From positions 434,001 through 498,000 of the forward strand of contig NW_025963574.1 of assembly GCF_910591885.1 (NCBI RefSeq): a DNA stretch of 64,000 nt. Direction: 5' to 3'. Below the pieces are notes generated by a model that saw only the letters and a list, made by a program, of their open reading frames with translations, was not told the origin of the DNA and made no database searches. The translations under genes were made by a program, and so were the position numbers. This document shows, piece by piece, positions 27,301 through 40,188 of the stretch (the first letter of the stretch is position 1; each line of letters begins with the position of its first letter). Source of the stretch: Bombus terrestris (taxonomy: Eukaryota > Arthropoda > Insecta > Hymenoptera > Apidae).

Positions 27301-28190
27301 CCCACGTTGTCCCACGTTGTCCCACGTTGTCCAACGATGTCCAACGGTGTCCCACGTTGTCCCACGTTGTCCCACGTTGTCCCACGTTGTCCGACGGTGT
27401 CCAACGATGTCCCACGTTGTCCCACGTTGTCCCACGTTGTCCAACGATGTCCAACGGTGTCCAACGGTGTCCCACGTTGTCCCACGTTGTCCCACGTTGT
27501 CCCACGGTGTCCAGCGGTGTCCAACGATGTCCAACGGTGTCCAACGGTGTCCCACAATGTCCACCGATGTCCAACGGTGTCCAACGGTGTCCAACGGTGT
27601 CCAACGGTGTCCAACGATGTCCAACGATGTCCAACGATGTCCAACGGTGTCCAACGGTGTCCCACGATGTCCAACGGTGTCCCACGTTGTCCCACGTTGT
27701 CCCACGTTGTCCCACGTTGTCCCACGTTGTCCCACGTTGTCCCACGTTGTCCCACGTTGTCCCACGTTGTCCCACGTTGTCCCACGTTGTCCCACGATGT
27801 CCCACGTTGTCCAACGATGTCCAACGGTGTCCCACGTTGTCCCACGTTGTCCCACGTTGTCCCACGTTGTCCCACGGTGTCCAACGATGTCCAACGGTGT
27901 CCCACGTTGTCCCACGTTGTCCCACGTTGTCCCACGTTGTCCAACGATGTCCAACGGTGTCCAACGGTGTCCCACGTTGTCCCACGTTGTCCCACGTTGT
28001 CCCACGGTGTCCAGCGGTGTCCAACGATGTCCAACGGTGTCCAACGGTGTCCCACGATGTCCACCGATGTCCACCGATATCCAACGGTGTCCAACGGTGT
28101 CCAACGGTGTCCCACGTTGTCCCACGTTGTCCCACGTTGTCCCACGTTGTCCAACGATGTCCAACGGTGTCCAACGGTGTCCAACGGTGT
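21341..28190. repeat. 3.43-kb higher-order tandem duplication
   Basis: Copies lie at about 21,341-24,770 and 24,771-28,190. Shared units at offset 3,430 are TCCCACAATG 21410/24840, TCCACCGATA 21940/25370 and TGCCACGTTG 22770/26200 and 23150/26580. The offset becomes 3,420 for TCCCACGTGG 23850/27270, TCCCACAATG 24130/27550 and TCCACCGATA 24650/28070, so one unit was lost in the second copy. TGCCACGTTG was seen only at these four sites. The segment starts and ends with the same 0.7-kb module, as expected if crossing-over between two module copies made the duplication. Confidence 0.87.
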
Positions 28191-31100
28191 CCCACGTTGT
28201 CCCACGTTGTCCCACGTTGTCCAACGATGTCCAACGATGTCCAACGGTGTCCCACGTTGTCCCACGTTGTCCCACGTTGTCCCACGTTGTCCCACGGTGT
28301 CCAACGATGTCCAACGGTGTCCCACGTTGTCCCACGTTGTCCCACGTTGTCCCACGTTGTCCAACGATGTCCAACGGTGTACAACGGTGTCCCACGTTGT
28401 CCCACGTTGTCCCACGTTGTCCCACGTTGTCCCACGATGTCCAACGATGTCCAGCGGTGTCCAACGGTGTCCAACGGTGTCCCACGTTGTCCAACGGTGT
28501 CCCACGGTGTCCAACGGTGTCCCACGGTGTCCAACGGTGTCCCACGTTGTCCCACGTTGTCCCACGTTGTCCCACGTTGTCCCACGTTGTCCCACGATGT
28601 CCCACGTTGTCCAACGATGTCCAACGGTGTCCCACGTTGTCCCACGTTGTCCCACGTTGTCCCACGTTGTCCCACGTTGTCCCACGTTGTCCCACGTTGT
28701 CCCACGTTGTCCCACGGTGTCCAACGGTGTCCCACGGTGTCCAACGGTGTCCAACGGTGTCCAACGGTGTCCCGCGATGTCCACCGATGTCCAACGGTGT
28801 CCAACGGTGTCCAACGGTGTCCAACGGTGTCCAACGATGTCCAACGATGTCCAACGGTGTCCAACGGTGTCCAACGATGTCCAAAGATGTCCAACGATGT
28901 CCAACGGTGTCCCACGTTGTCCCACGTTGTCCCACGTTGTCCCACGTTGTCCCACGTTGTCCAACGATGTCCAACGGTGTCCAACGGTGTCCCACGATGT
29001 CCACCGATGTCCAACGGTGTCCAACGGTGTCCAAAGGTGTCCAACGGTGTCCCACGTTGTCCCACGTTGTCCCACGGTGTCCAACGATGTCCAACGGTGT
29101 CCCACGTTGTCCCACGTTGTCCCACGTTGTCCCACGTTGTCCCACGTTGTCCCACGTTGTCCCACGGTGTCCAGCGGTGTCCAACGATGTCCAACGGTGT
29201 CCAACGGTGTCCCACGATGTCCACCGATGTCCAACGGTGTCCAACGGTGTCCAACGGTGTCCAACGATGTCCAACGATGTCCAACGATGTCCAACGGTGT
29301 CCAACGGTGTCCCACGATGTCCAACGGTGTCCCACGTTGTCCCACGTTGTCCCACGTTGTCCCACGTTGTCCCACGTTGTCCCTCGTTGTCCCACGTTGT
29401 CCCACGGTGTCCAACGGTGTCCAACGATGTCCAAAGGTGTCCAACGGTGTCCCACGTTGTCCCACGTTGTCCCACGGTGTCCAACGATGTCCAACGGTGT
29501 CCCACGTTGTCCCACGTTTTCCCACGTTGTCCCACGGTGTCCAACGATGTCCAACGGTGTCCAACGGTGACCCACGGTGTCCCACGTTGTCCCACGTTGT
29601 CCCACGGTGTCCAACGATGTCCAACGGTGTCCCACGTTGTCCCACGTTGTCCCACGTTGTCCCACGTTGTCCCACGTTGTCCCACGTTGTCCCACGTTGT
29701 CCCACGTTGTCCCACGTTGTCCCACGTTGTCCCACGTTGTCCCACGTTGTCCCACGTTGTCCCACGTTGTCCCACGGTGTCCAACGATGTCCAGCGGTGT
29801 CCAACGGTGTCCCACGGTGTCCAACGGTGTCCAACGGTGTCCAACGGTGTCCAACGGTGTCCAACGGTGTCCCACGATGTCCACCGATGTCCAACGGTGT
29901 CCAACGGTGTCCAACGGTGTCCAACGGTGTCCAACGATGTCCAACGATGTCCAACGGTGTCCAACGGTGTCCAACGATGTCCAACGATGTCCAACGGTGT
30001 CCCACGTTGTCCCACGTTGTCCCACGTTGTCCCACGTTGTCCCACGTTGTCCCACGTTGTCCCACGTTGTCCCACGTTGTCCCACGTTGTCCCACGTTGT
30101 CCCACGATGTCCCACGTTGTCCCACGGTGTCCAACGATGTCCCACGTTGTCCCACGTTGTCCCACGGTGTCCAGCGGTGTCCAACGGTGTCCCACGTTGT
30201 CCCACGTTGTCCCACGTTGTCCCACGTTGTCCCACGTTGTCCCACGTTGTCCCACGTTGTCCCACGTTGTCCCACGTTGTCCCACGTTGTCCAACGATGT
30301 CCAACGGTGTCCCACGTTGTCCCACGTTGTCCCACGTTGTCCCACGTTGTCCGACGGTGTCCAACGATGTCCCACGTTGTCCCACGTTGTCCCACGTTGT
30401 CCAACGATGTCCAACGGTGTCCAACGGTGTCCCACGTTGTCCCACGTTGTCCCACGTTGTCCCACGGTGTCCAGCGGTGTCCAACGATGTCCAACGGTGT
30501 CCAACGGTGTCCCACGATGTCCACCGATGTCCAACGGTGTCCAACGGTGTCCAACGGTGTCCAACGGTGTCCAACGATGTCCAACGATGTCCAACGATGT
30601 CCAACGGTGTCCAACGGTGTCCCACGATGTCCAACGGTGTCCCACGTTGTCCCACGTTGTCCCACGTTGTCCCACGTTGTCCCACGTTGTCCCACGTTGT
30701 CCCACGTTGTCCCACGTTGTCCCACGTTGTCCCACGTTGTCCCACGTTGTCCCACGATGTCCCACGTTGTCCAACGATGTCCAACGGTGTCCCACGTTGT
30801 CCCACGTTGTCCCACGTTGTCCCACGTTGTCCCACGGTGTCCAACGATGTCCAACGGTGTCCCACGTTGTCCCACGTTGTCCCACGTTGTCCCACGTTGT
30901 CCAACGATGTCCAACGGTGTCCAACGGTGTCCCACGTTGTCCCACGTTGTCCCACGTTGTCCCACGGTGTCCAGCGGTGTCCAACGATGTCCAACGGTGT
31001 CCCACGTTGTCCCACGATGTCCACCGATGTCCACCGATATCCAACGGTGTCCAACGGTGTCCAACGGTGTCCCACGTTGTCCCACGTTGTCCCACGTTGT

Positions 31101-32320
31101 CCCACGTTGTCCAACGATGTCCAACGGTGTCCAACGGTGTCCAACGGTGTCCCACGTTGTCCCACGTTGTCCCACGTTGTCCAACGATGTCCAACGATGT
31201 CCAACGGTGTCCCACGTTGTCCCACGTTGTCCCACGTTGTCCCACGTTGTCCCACGGTGTCCAACGATGTCCAACGGTGTCCCACGTTGTCCCACGTTGT
31301 CCCACGTTGTCCCACGTTGTCCAACGATGTCCAACGGTGTCCAACGGTGTCCCACGTTGTCCCACGATGTCCCACGTTGTCCAACGATGTCCAACGGTGT
31401 CCCACGTTGTCCCACGTTGTCCCACGTTGTCCCACGTTGTCCCACGGTGTCCAACGATGTCCAACGGTGTCCCACGTTGTCCCACGTTGTCCCACGTTGT
31501 CCCACGTTGTCCAACGATGTCCAACGGTGTCCAACGGTGTCCCACGTTGTCCCACGTTGTCCCACGTTGTCCCACGTTGTCCCACGTTGTCCCACGATGT
31601 CCAACGGTGTCCAACGGTGTCCCACGCTGTCCCACGTTGTCCCACGTTGTCCCACGGTGTCCAACGATGTCCAACGGTGTCCCACGTTGTCCCACGTTGT
31701 CCCACGTTGTCCCACGTTGTCCCACGTTGTCCCACGTTGTCCCACGTTGTCCCACGATGTCCCACGTTGTCCCACGTTGTCCCACGTTGTCCCACGGTGT
31801 CCAACGATGTCCAACGGTGCCCAACGGTGTCCCACGGTGTCCAACTGTGTCCCACGGTGTCCCACGTTGTCCCACGTTGTCCCACGTTGTCCCACGTTGT
31901 CCCACGTTGTCCAACGATATCCAACGGTGTCCCACGTTGTCCCACGTTGTCCCACGTTGTCCCACGTTGTCCCACGTTGTCCCACGGTGTCCAACGGTGT
32001 CCAGCGGTGTACAACGGTGTCCAACGATGTCCAACGGTGTCCAACGGTGTCCCACGGTGTCCAACGGTGTCCAACGGTGTCCCACGGTGTCCAACGGTGT
32101 CCAACGGTGTCCCACGGTGTCCAACGGTGTCCCACGTTGTCCCACGTTGTCCCACGTTGTCCCACGTTGTCCCACGGTGTCCCACGTTGTCCCACGTTGT
32201 CCCACGGTGTCCAACGATGTCCAACGGTGCCCAACGGTGTCCCACGGTGTCCAACTGTGTCCCACGGTGTCCCACGTTGTCCCACGTTGTCCCACGTTGT
32301 CCCACGTTGTCCCACGTTGT
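28191..32320. repeat. Mosaic stretch between two duplications
   Basis: No gene is present. The stretch reuses pieces seen further left: TCCCGCGATG at 28,770 (as at 15,940 and 19,660), the TCCCTCGTTG, TCCAAAGGTG, TCCCACGTTT cassette at 29,380-29,519, ACCCACGGTG at 29,570, and the 0.7-kb module at about 30.5-31.0 kb. From about 31.8 kb new units appear, namely a leading T-to-C change at 31,820 and 32,230, TCCAACTGTG, and TACAACGGTG at 32,010. These announce the next domain. Confidence 0.75.
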
Positions 32321-35300
32321 CCAACGATATCCAACGGTGTCCCACGTTGTCCCACGTTGTCCCACGTTGTCCCACGTTGTCCCACGTTGTCCCACGTTGT
32401 CCCACGTTGTCCCACGTTGTCCCACGTTTTCCCACGTTGTCCCACGGTGTCCAACGGTGTCCCACGTTGTCCCACGTTGTCCCACGTTGTCCCACGTTGT
32501 CCCACGTTGTCCCACGTTGTCCCACGGTGTCCAACGGTGTCCAGCGGTGTACAACGGTGTCCAACGATGTCCAACGGTGTCCCACGGTGTCCCACGGTGT
32601 CCCACGGTGTCCAACGGTGTCCCACGGTGTCCAACGGTGTCCAACGGTGTCCCACGGTGTCCAACGGTGTCCCACGTTGTCCCACGTTGTCCCACGGTGT
32701 CCAACGATGTCCAACGGTGCCCAACGGTGTCCCACGGTGTCCAACTGTGTCCCACGGTGTCCCACGTTGTCCCACGTTGTCCCACGTTGTCCCACGTTGT
32801 CCCACGTTGTCCAACGATATCCAACGGTGTCCCACGTTGTCCCACGTTGTCCCACGTTGTCCCACCTTGTCCCACGTTGTCCCACGTTGTCCCACGTTGT
32901 TCCATGGTTTCCCACGTTGTCCCACGGTGTCCAACGGTGTCCAACGATGTCCAACGGTGTCCAACCGTGTCCAACGGTGTCCCACGTTGTCCCACGTTGT
33001 CCCACGTTGTCCCACGTTGTTCCATGTTTTCCCACGTTGTCCCACGTTGTCCCACGTTGTCCCACGGTGTCCAACGATGTCCAACGGTGTCCAACGGTGT
33101 CCCACGTTGTCCAACGGTGTCCCACGTTGTCCCACGTTGTCCCACGTTGTCCCACGTTGTCCCACGATGTCCCACGTTGTCCCACGGTGTCCAACGGTGT
33201 CCCACGATGTCCACCGATGTCCAACGGTGTCCAACGGTGTCCAACGGTGTCCAACGGTGTCCAACGATGTCCAACGATGTCCAACGATGTCCAACGGTGT
33301 CCAACGATGTCCAACGATGTCCAACGGTGTCCCACGATGTCCAACGATGTCCAACGATGTCCAACGGTGTCCAACGGTGTCCCACGTTGTCCCACGTTGT
33401 CCCACGTTGTCCCACGGTGTCCAACGATGTCCAACGGTGTCCCACGTTGTCCAACGGTGTCCCACGTTGTCCCACGTTGTCCCACGTTGTCCCACGTTGT
33501 CCCACGATGTCCCACGTTGTCCCACGTTGTCCCACGTTGTCCCACGTTGTCCCACGTTGTCCCACGTTGTCCCACGTTGTCCCACGTTGTCCCACGTTGT
33601 CCCACGGTGTCCAACGGTGTCCAACGATGTCCCACGTTGTCCAACGATGTCCAACGGTGTCCCACGTTGTCCCACGTTGTCCTACGTTGTCCCACGTTGT
33701 CCCACGTTGTCCCACGTTGTCCCACGTTGTCCCACGTTGTCCCACGTTGTCCCACGGTGTCCAAAGGTGTCCAACGATGTCCAACGGTGTCCCACGTTGT
33801 CCCACGTTGTCCCACGTTGTCCCACGGTGTCCAACGGTGTCCAACGATGTCCAACGGTGTCCAGCGGTGTCCCACGATGTCCACCGATGTCCAACGGTGT
33901 CCCACGTTGTCCCACGTTGTCCCACGTTGTCCCACGTTGTCCCACGATGTCCAACGGTGTCCAACGGTGTCCCACGGTGTCCCACGTTGTCCCACGTTGT
34001 CCCACGGTGTCCAACGATGTCCAACGGTGTCCCACGTTGTCCCACGTTGTCCAACGATGTCCAACGGTGTCCCACGTTGTCCAACGATATCCAACGGTGT
34101 CCCACGTTGTCCCACGTTGTCCCACGTTGTCCCACGTTGTCCCACGTTGTCCCACGTTGTCCCACGTTGTCCCACGTTGTCCCACGTTTTCCCACGTTGT
34201 CCCACGGTGTCCAACGGTGTCCCACGTTGTCCCACGTTGTCCCACGTTGTCCCACGTTGTCCCACGTTGTCCCACGTTGTCCCACGGTGTCCAACGGTGT
34301 CCAGCGGTGTACAACGGTGTCCAACGATGTCCAACGGTGTCCAACGGTGTCCCACGGTGTCCAACGGTGTCCAACGGTGTCCCACGGTGTCCAACGGTGT
34401 CCAACGGTGTCCCACGGTGTCCAACGGTGTCCCACGTTGTCCCACGTTGTCCCACGGTGTCCAACGATGTCCAACGGTGCCCAACGGTGTCCCACGGTGT
34501 CCAACTGTGTCCCACGGTGTCCCACGTTGTCCCACGTTGTCCCACGTTGTCCCACGTTGTCCCACGTTGTCCAACGATATCCAACGGTGTCCCACGTTGT
34601 CCCACGTTGTCCCACGTTGTCCCACCTTGTCCCACGTTGTCCCACGTTGTCCCACGTTGTTCCATGGTTTCCCACGTTGTCCCACGGTGTCCAACGGTGT
34701 CCAACGATGTCCAACGGTGTCCAACCGTGTCCAACGGTGTCCCACGTTGTCCCACGTTGTCCCACGTTGTCCCACGTTGTTCCATGTTTTCCCACGTTGT
34801 CCCACGTTGTCCCACGTTGTCCCACGGTGTCCAACGATGTCCAACGGTGTCCAACGGTGTCCCACGTTGTCCAACGGTGTCCCACGTTGTCCCACGTTGT
34901 CCCACGTTGTCCCACGTTGTCCCACGATGTCCCACGTTGTCCCACGGTGTCCAACGGTGTCCCACGATGTCCACCGATGTCCAACGGTGTCCAACGGTGT
35001 CCAACGGTGTCCAACGGTGTCCAACGATGTCCAACGATGTCCAACGATGTCCAACGGTGTCCAACGATGTCCAACGATGTCCAACGGTGTCCCACGATGT
35101 CCAACGATGTCCAACGATGTCCAACGGTGTCCAACGGTGTCCCACGTTGTCCCACGTTGTCCCACGTTGTCCCACGGTGTCCAACGATGTCCAACGGTGT
35201 CCCACGTTGTCCAACGGTGTCCCACGTTGTCCCACGTTGTCCCACGTTGTCCCACGTTGTCCCACGATGTCCCACGTTGTCCCACGTTGTCCCACGTTGT

Positions 35301-35810
35301 CCCACGTTGTCCCACGTTGTCCCACGTTGTCCCACGTTGTCCCACGTTGTCCCACGTTGTCCCACGGTGTCCAACGGTGTCCAACGATGTCCCACGTTGT
35401 CCAACGATGTCCAACGGTGTCCCACGTTGTCCCACGTTGTCCTACGTTGTCCCACGTTGTCCCACGTTGTCCCACGTTGTCCCACGTTGTCCCACGTTGT
35501 CCCACGTTGTCCCACGGTGTCCAAAGGTGTCCAACGATGTCCAACGGTGTCCCACGTTGTCCCACGTTGTCCCACGTTGTCCCACGGTGTCCAACGGTGT
35601 CCAACGATGTCCAACGGTGTCCAGCGGTGTCCCACGATGTCCACCGATGTCCAACGGTGTCCCACGTTGTCCCACGTTGTCCCACGTTGTCCCACGTTGT
35701 CCCACGATGTCCAACGGTGTCCAACGGTGTCCCACGGTGTCCCACGTTGTCCCACGTTGTCCCACGGTGTCCAACGATGTCCAACGGTGTCCCACGTTGT
35801 CCCACGTTGT
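32321..35810. repeat. 1,760-bp tandem duplication
   Basis: Copies lie at about 32,321-34,050 and 34,081-35,810. Markers at offset 1,760 are TCCAACGATA 32320/34080, TCCCACGTTT 32420/34180, TACAACGGTG 32550/34310, a leading T-to-C change 32720/34480, TTCCATGGTT 32900/34660, TTCCATGTTT 33020/34780 and TCCTACGTTG 33680/35440. The copies differ near 32,581-32,610 and 34,341-34,380, where TCCCACGGTG and TCCAACGGTG are swapped at two units. This is the only place I saw TTCCATGTTT. Confidence 0.9.
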
Positions 35811-37320
35811 CCCACGTTGTCCCACGTTGTCCCACGTTGTCCCACGTTGTCCCACGTTGTCCCACGTTGTCCCACGTTGTCCCACGTTGTCCCACGTTGT
35901 CCCACGTTGTCCCACGTTGTCCCACGATGTCCCACGTTGTCCAACGATGTCCCACGTTGTCCCACGTTGTCCCACGTTGTCCCACGTTGTCCCACGTTGT
36001 CCCACGTTGTCCCACGTTGTCCCACGTTGTCCCACGTTGTCCCACGTTGTCCCACGTTGTCCCACGATGTCCCACGTTGTCCAACGATGTCCAACGGTGT
36101 CCCACGTTGTCCCACGTTGTCCCACGTTGTCCCACGTTGTCCCACGGTGTCCACCGATGTCCAACGGTGTCCAACGGTGCCCAACGGTGTCCAACGGTGT
36201 CCAACGATGTCCAACGATGTCCAACGGTGTCCCACGATGTCCACCGATGTCCAACGGTGTCCAACGGTGTCCCACGTTGTCCCACGTTGTCCCACGTTGT
36301 CCCACGTTGTCCCACGGTGTCCAACGGTGTCCAACGATGTCCAACGGTGTCCAACGGTGTCCCACGTTGTCCCACGTTGTCCAACGATGTCCAACGGTGT
36401 CCAACGGTGTCCCACGTTGTCCCACGTTGTCCCACGTTGTCCCACGGTGTCCAGCGGTGTCCAACGATGTCCAACGGTGTCCAACGGTGTCCCACGATGT
36501 CCACCGATGTCCAACGGTGTCCAACGGTGTCCAACGGTGTCCAACGGTGTCCAACGATGTCCAACGATGTCCAACGGTGTCCCACGATGTCCACCGATGT
36601 CCAACGGTTTCCAACGGTGTCCCACGTTGTCCCACGTTGTCCCACGTTGTCCCACGTTGTCCCACGGTGTCCAACGGTGTCCAACGATGTCCAACGGTGT
36701 CCAACGGTGTCCCACGTTGTCCCACGTTGTCCCACGTTGTCCCACGTTGTCCCACGGCGTCCATCGATGTCCAACGGTGTCCCACGTTGTCCCACGTTGT
36801 CCCACGTTGTCCCACGTTGTCCCACGTTGTCCCACGTTGTCCCACGTTGTCCCACGTTGTCCCACGTTGTCCCACGTTGTCCCACGATGTCCCACGTTGT
36901 CCCACGGTGTCCAACGATGTCCCACGTTGTCCCACGTTGTCCCACGGTGTCCAGCGGTGTCCAACGGTGTCCCACGTTGTCCCACGTTGTCCCACGTTGT
37001 CCCACGTTGTCCCACGTTGTCCCACGTTGCCCACGTTGTCCCACGTTGTCCCACGTTGTCCCACGTTGTCCAACGATGTCCAACGGTGTCCCACGTTGTC
37101 CCACGTTGTCCCACGTTGTCCCACGTTGTCCCACGGTGTCCAACGATGTCCCACGTTGTCCCACGTTGTCCCACGTTGTCCAACGATGTCCAACGGTGTC
37201 CAACGGTGTCCCACGTTGTCCCACGTTGTCCCACGTTGTCCCACGGTGTCCAGCGGTGTCCAACGATGTCCAACGGTGTCCAACGGTGTCCCACGATGTC
37301 CACCGATGTCCAACGGTGTC
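35811..37320. repeat. Unit array with long CCC runs, no duplication traced
   Basis: The left part holds two long stretches in which every unit carries CCC (about 35,790-35,939 and 35,950-36,079). Single odd units follow: TCCAACGGTT at 36,600, TCCCACGGCG at 36,760 and TCCATCGATG at 36,770. I could not pair this stretch confidently with a tandem partner. It contains the second phase break. Confidence 0.7.
37030..37038 (+). other. 9-bp unit: second phase break
   Basis: Within a TCCCACGTTG run one unit reads CCCACGTTG, missing the leading T. Unit starts shift from positions ending in 0 to positions ending in 9 and stay there until 63,359. A simple one-base deletion explains it. It could be a sequencing or assembly error, since the flanking units are identical. 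Confidence 0.92.
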
Positions 37321-39200
37321 CCACGATGTCCAACGGTGTCCCACGTTGTCCCACGTTGTCCCACGTTGTCCCACGTTGTCCCACGTTGTCCCACGTTGTC
37401 CCACGTTGTCCCACGTTGTCCCACGTTGTCCCACGTTGTCCCACGGTGTCCAACGATGCCCAACGGTGTCCCACGTTGTCCAACGGTGTCCCACGTTGTC
37501 CCACGTTGTCCCACGTTGTCCCACGATGTCCCACGTTGTCCCACGTTGTCCCACGTTGTCCCACGTTGTCCCACGTTGTCCCACGGTGTCCAACGATGTC
37601 CAACGGTGTCCAACGGTGTCCAACGATGTCCAACGGTGTCCAACGATGTCCAACGATGTCCAACGGTGTCCAACGATGTCCAACGATGTCCAACGATGTC
37701 CAACGGTGTCCAACGGTGTCCAACGGTGTCCAACGGTGTCCAACGGTGTCCAACGGTGTCCAACGATGTCCAACGATGTCCAACGGTGTCCAACGATGTC
37801 CAACGATGTCCAACGATGTCCAACGATGTCCAACGGTGTCCAACGGTGTGCAACGATGTCCAACGGTGTCCCACGGTGTCCAACGGTGTCCAACGATGTC
37901 CAACGGTGTCCAACGGTGTCCCACGATGTCCACCGATGTCCAACGGTGTCCCACGTTGTCCCACGTTGTCCCACGTTGTCCCACGTTGTCCCACGATGTC
38001 CAACGGTGTCCAACGGTGTCCCACGGTGTCCCACGTTGTCCCACGTTGTCCCACGGTGTCCAACGATGTCCAACGGTGTCCCACGTTGTCCCTTGTTGTC
38101 CCACGTTGTCCCACGTTGTCCCACGTTGTCCCACGTTGTCCCACGTTGTCCCACGTTGTCCCACGTTGTCCCACGTTGTCCCACGTTGTCCCACGATGTC
38201 CCACGTTGTCCAACGATGTCCAACGGTGTCCCACGTTGTCCCACGTTGTCCCACGTTGTCCCACGTTGTCCCACGGTGTCCAACGATGTCCAACGGTGTC
38301 CCACGTTGTCCCACGTTGTCCCACGTTGTCCCACGTTGTCCAACGATGTCCAACGGTGTCCAACGGTGTCCCACGTTGTCCCACGTTGTCCCACGTTGTC
38401 CCACGTTGTCCCACGGTGTCCAACGATGTCCAACGGTGTCCCACGTTGTCCCACGTTGTCCCACGTTGTCCCACGTTGTCCCACGTTGTTCCATGGTTTC
38501 CCACGTTGTCCCACGTTGTCCCACGTTGTCCCACGGTGTCCAACGATGTCCAACGGTGTCCAACGGTGTCCCACGGTGTCCAACGGTGTCCCACGTTGTC
38601 CCACGTTGTCCCACGTTGTCCCACGTTGTCCCACGTTGTCCCACGGTGTCCACCGATGTCCACCGATGTCCAACGATGTCCAACGGTGTCCCACGTTGTC
38701 CCACGTTGTCCCACGTTGTCCCACGTTGTCCCACGTTGTCCCACGTTGTCCCACGTTGTCCCACGTTGTCCCACGTTGTCCCACGTTGTCCCACGTTGTC
38801 CCACGTTGTCCCACGTTGTCCCACGATGTCCCACGTTGTCCAACGATGTCCAACGGTGTCCCACGTTGTCCCACGTTGTCCCACGGTGTCCAGCGGTGTC
38901 CAACGATGTCCAACGGTGTCCAACGGTGTCCCACGATGTCCACCGATGTCCACCGATGTCCAACGGTGTCCAACGGTGTCCAACGGTGTCCAACGGTGTC
39001 CAACGGTGTCCAACGGTGTCCCACGTTGTCCCACGTTGTCCCACGTTGTCCCACGTTGTCCCACGTTGTTCCATGGTTTCCCACGTTGTCCCACGGTGTG
39101 CAACGGTGTCCAACGATGTCCAATGGTGTCCAACGATGTCCAACGGTGTCCAACGGTGTCCAACGATGTCCAACGATGTCCAACGATGTCCACCGATGTC
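37321..39200. repeat. Block recopied 5.4-5.6 kb downstream
   Basis: The partner is about 42,950-44,630. Shared rare features are a leading T-to-C change 37459/43089 (offset 5,630), TCCCTTGTTG 38089/43519 (5,430), TTCCATGGTT 38489/43909 (5,420), and the TTCCATGGTT, TGCAACGGTG, TCCAATGGTG triad 39069/44499 (5,430). The shrinking offset means about 200 bp is missing from the downstream copy. TCCCTTGTTG was seen only at these two sites. Confidence 0.82.
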
Positions 39201-40188
39201 CACCGATATCCAACGATGTCCAACGGTGTCCCACGTTGTCCCACGTTGTCCCACGTTGTCCCACGTTGTCCCACGTTGTCCCACGTTGTCCCACGTTGTC
39301 CCACGTTGTCCCACGTTGTCCCACGTTGTCCCACGTTGTCCAACGATGTCCAACGATGTCCAACGATGTCCAACGGTGTCCAACGGTGTCCCACGATGTC
39401 CAACGGTGTCCCACGTTGTCCCACGTTGTCCCACGTTGTCCCACGTTGTCCCACGTTGTCCCTCGTTGTCCCACGTTGTCCCACGGTGTCCAACGGTGTC
39501 CAACGATGTCCAAAGGTGTCCAACGGTGTCCCACGTTGTCCCACGTTGTCCCACGGTGTCCAACGATGTCCAACGGTGTCCCACGTTGTCCCACGTTTTC
39601 CCACGTTGTCCCACGGTGTCCAACGATGTCCAACGGTGTCCAACGGTGTCCCACGGTGTCCCACGTTGTCCCACGTTGTCCCACGGTGTCCAACGATGTC
39701 CAACGGTGTCCCACGTTGTCCCACGTTGTCCCACGTTGTCCCACGTTGTCCCACGTTGTCCCACGTTGTCCCACGTTGTCCCACGTTGTCCCACGTTGTC
39801 CCACGTTGTCCCACGTTGTCCCACGTTGTCCCACGTTGTCCCACGTTGTCCCACTGTGTCCAACGATGTCCAGCGGTGTCCAACGGTGTCCCACGGTGTC
39901 CAACGGTGTCCAACGATGTCCAAAGGTGTCCAACGGTGTCCCACGTTGTCCCACGTTGTCCCACGGTGTGCAACGATGTCCAACGGTGTCCCACGTTGTC
40001 CCACGTTTTCCCACGTTGTCCCACGGTGTCCAACGATGTCCAACGGTGTCCAACGGTGTCCCACGGTGTCCCACGTTGTCCCACGTTGTCCCACGGTGTC
40101 CGACGATGTCCAACGGTGTCCCACGTTGTCCCACGATGTCCCACGTTGTCCAACGATGTCCAACGGTGTCCCACGTTGTCCCACGTTG

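Larger units (their letters stand above)
14731..31039. repeat. Seven dispersed copies of a 0.5-0.7-kb module
   Basis: TCCCACAATG followed 520 or 530 bp later by TCCACCGATA marks a module at 14731/15251, 18440/18960, 21410/21940, 24130/24650, 24840/25370 and 27550/28070. A seventh copy at 30510/31030 has the ordinary TCCCACGATG in place of TCCCACAATG. Successive spacings are 3,709, 2,970, 2,720, 710, 2,710 and 2,960 bp. The CA variant is a G-to-A change at the CpG, so the seventh copy either branched before it arose or was converted back. Confidence 0.85.

Noticed and set aside
36770..36779. TCCATCGATG, containing the palindrome ATCGAT, as a special site.
   Set aside because: A single unit with a single change from TCCACCGATG. 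It occurs once and shows no context of its own.
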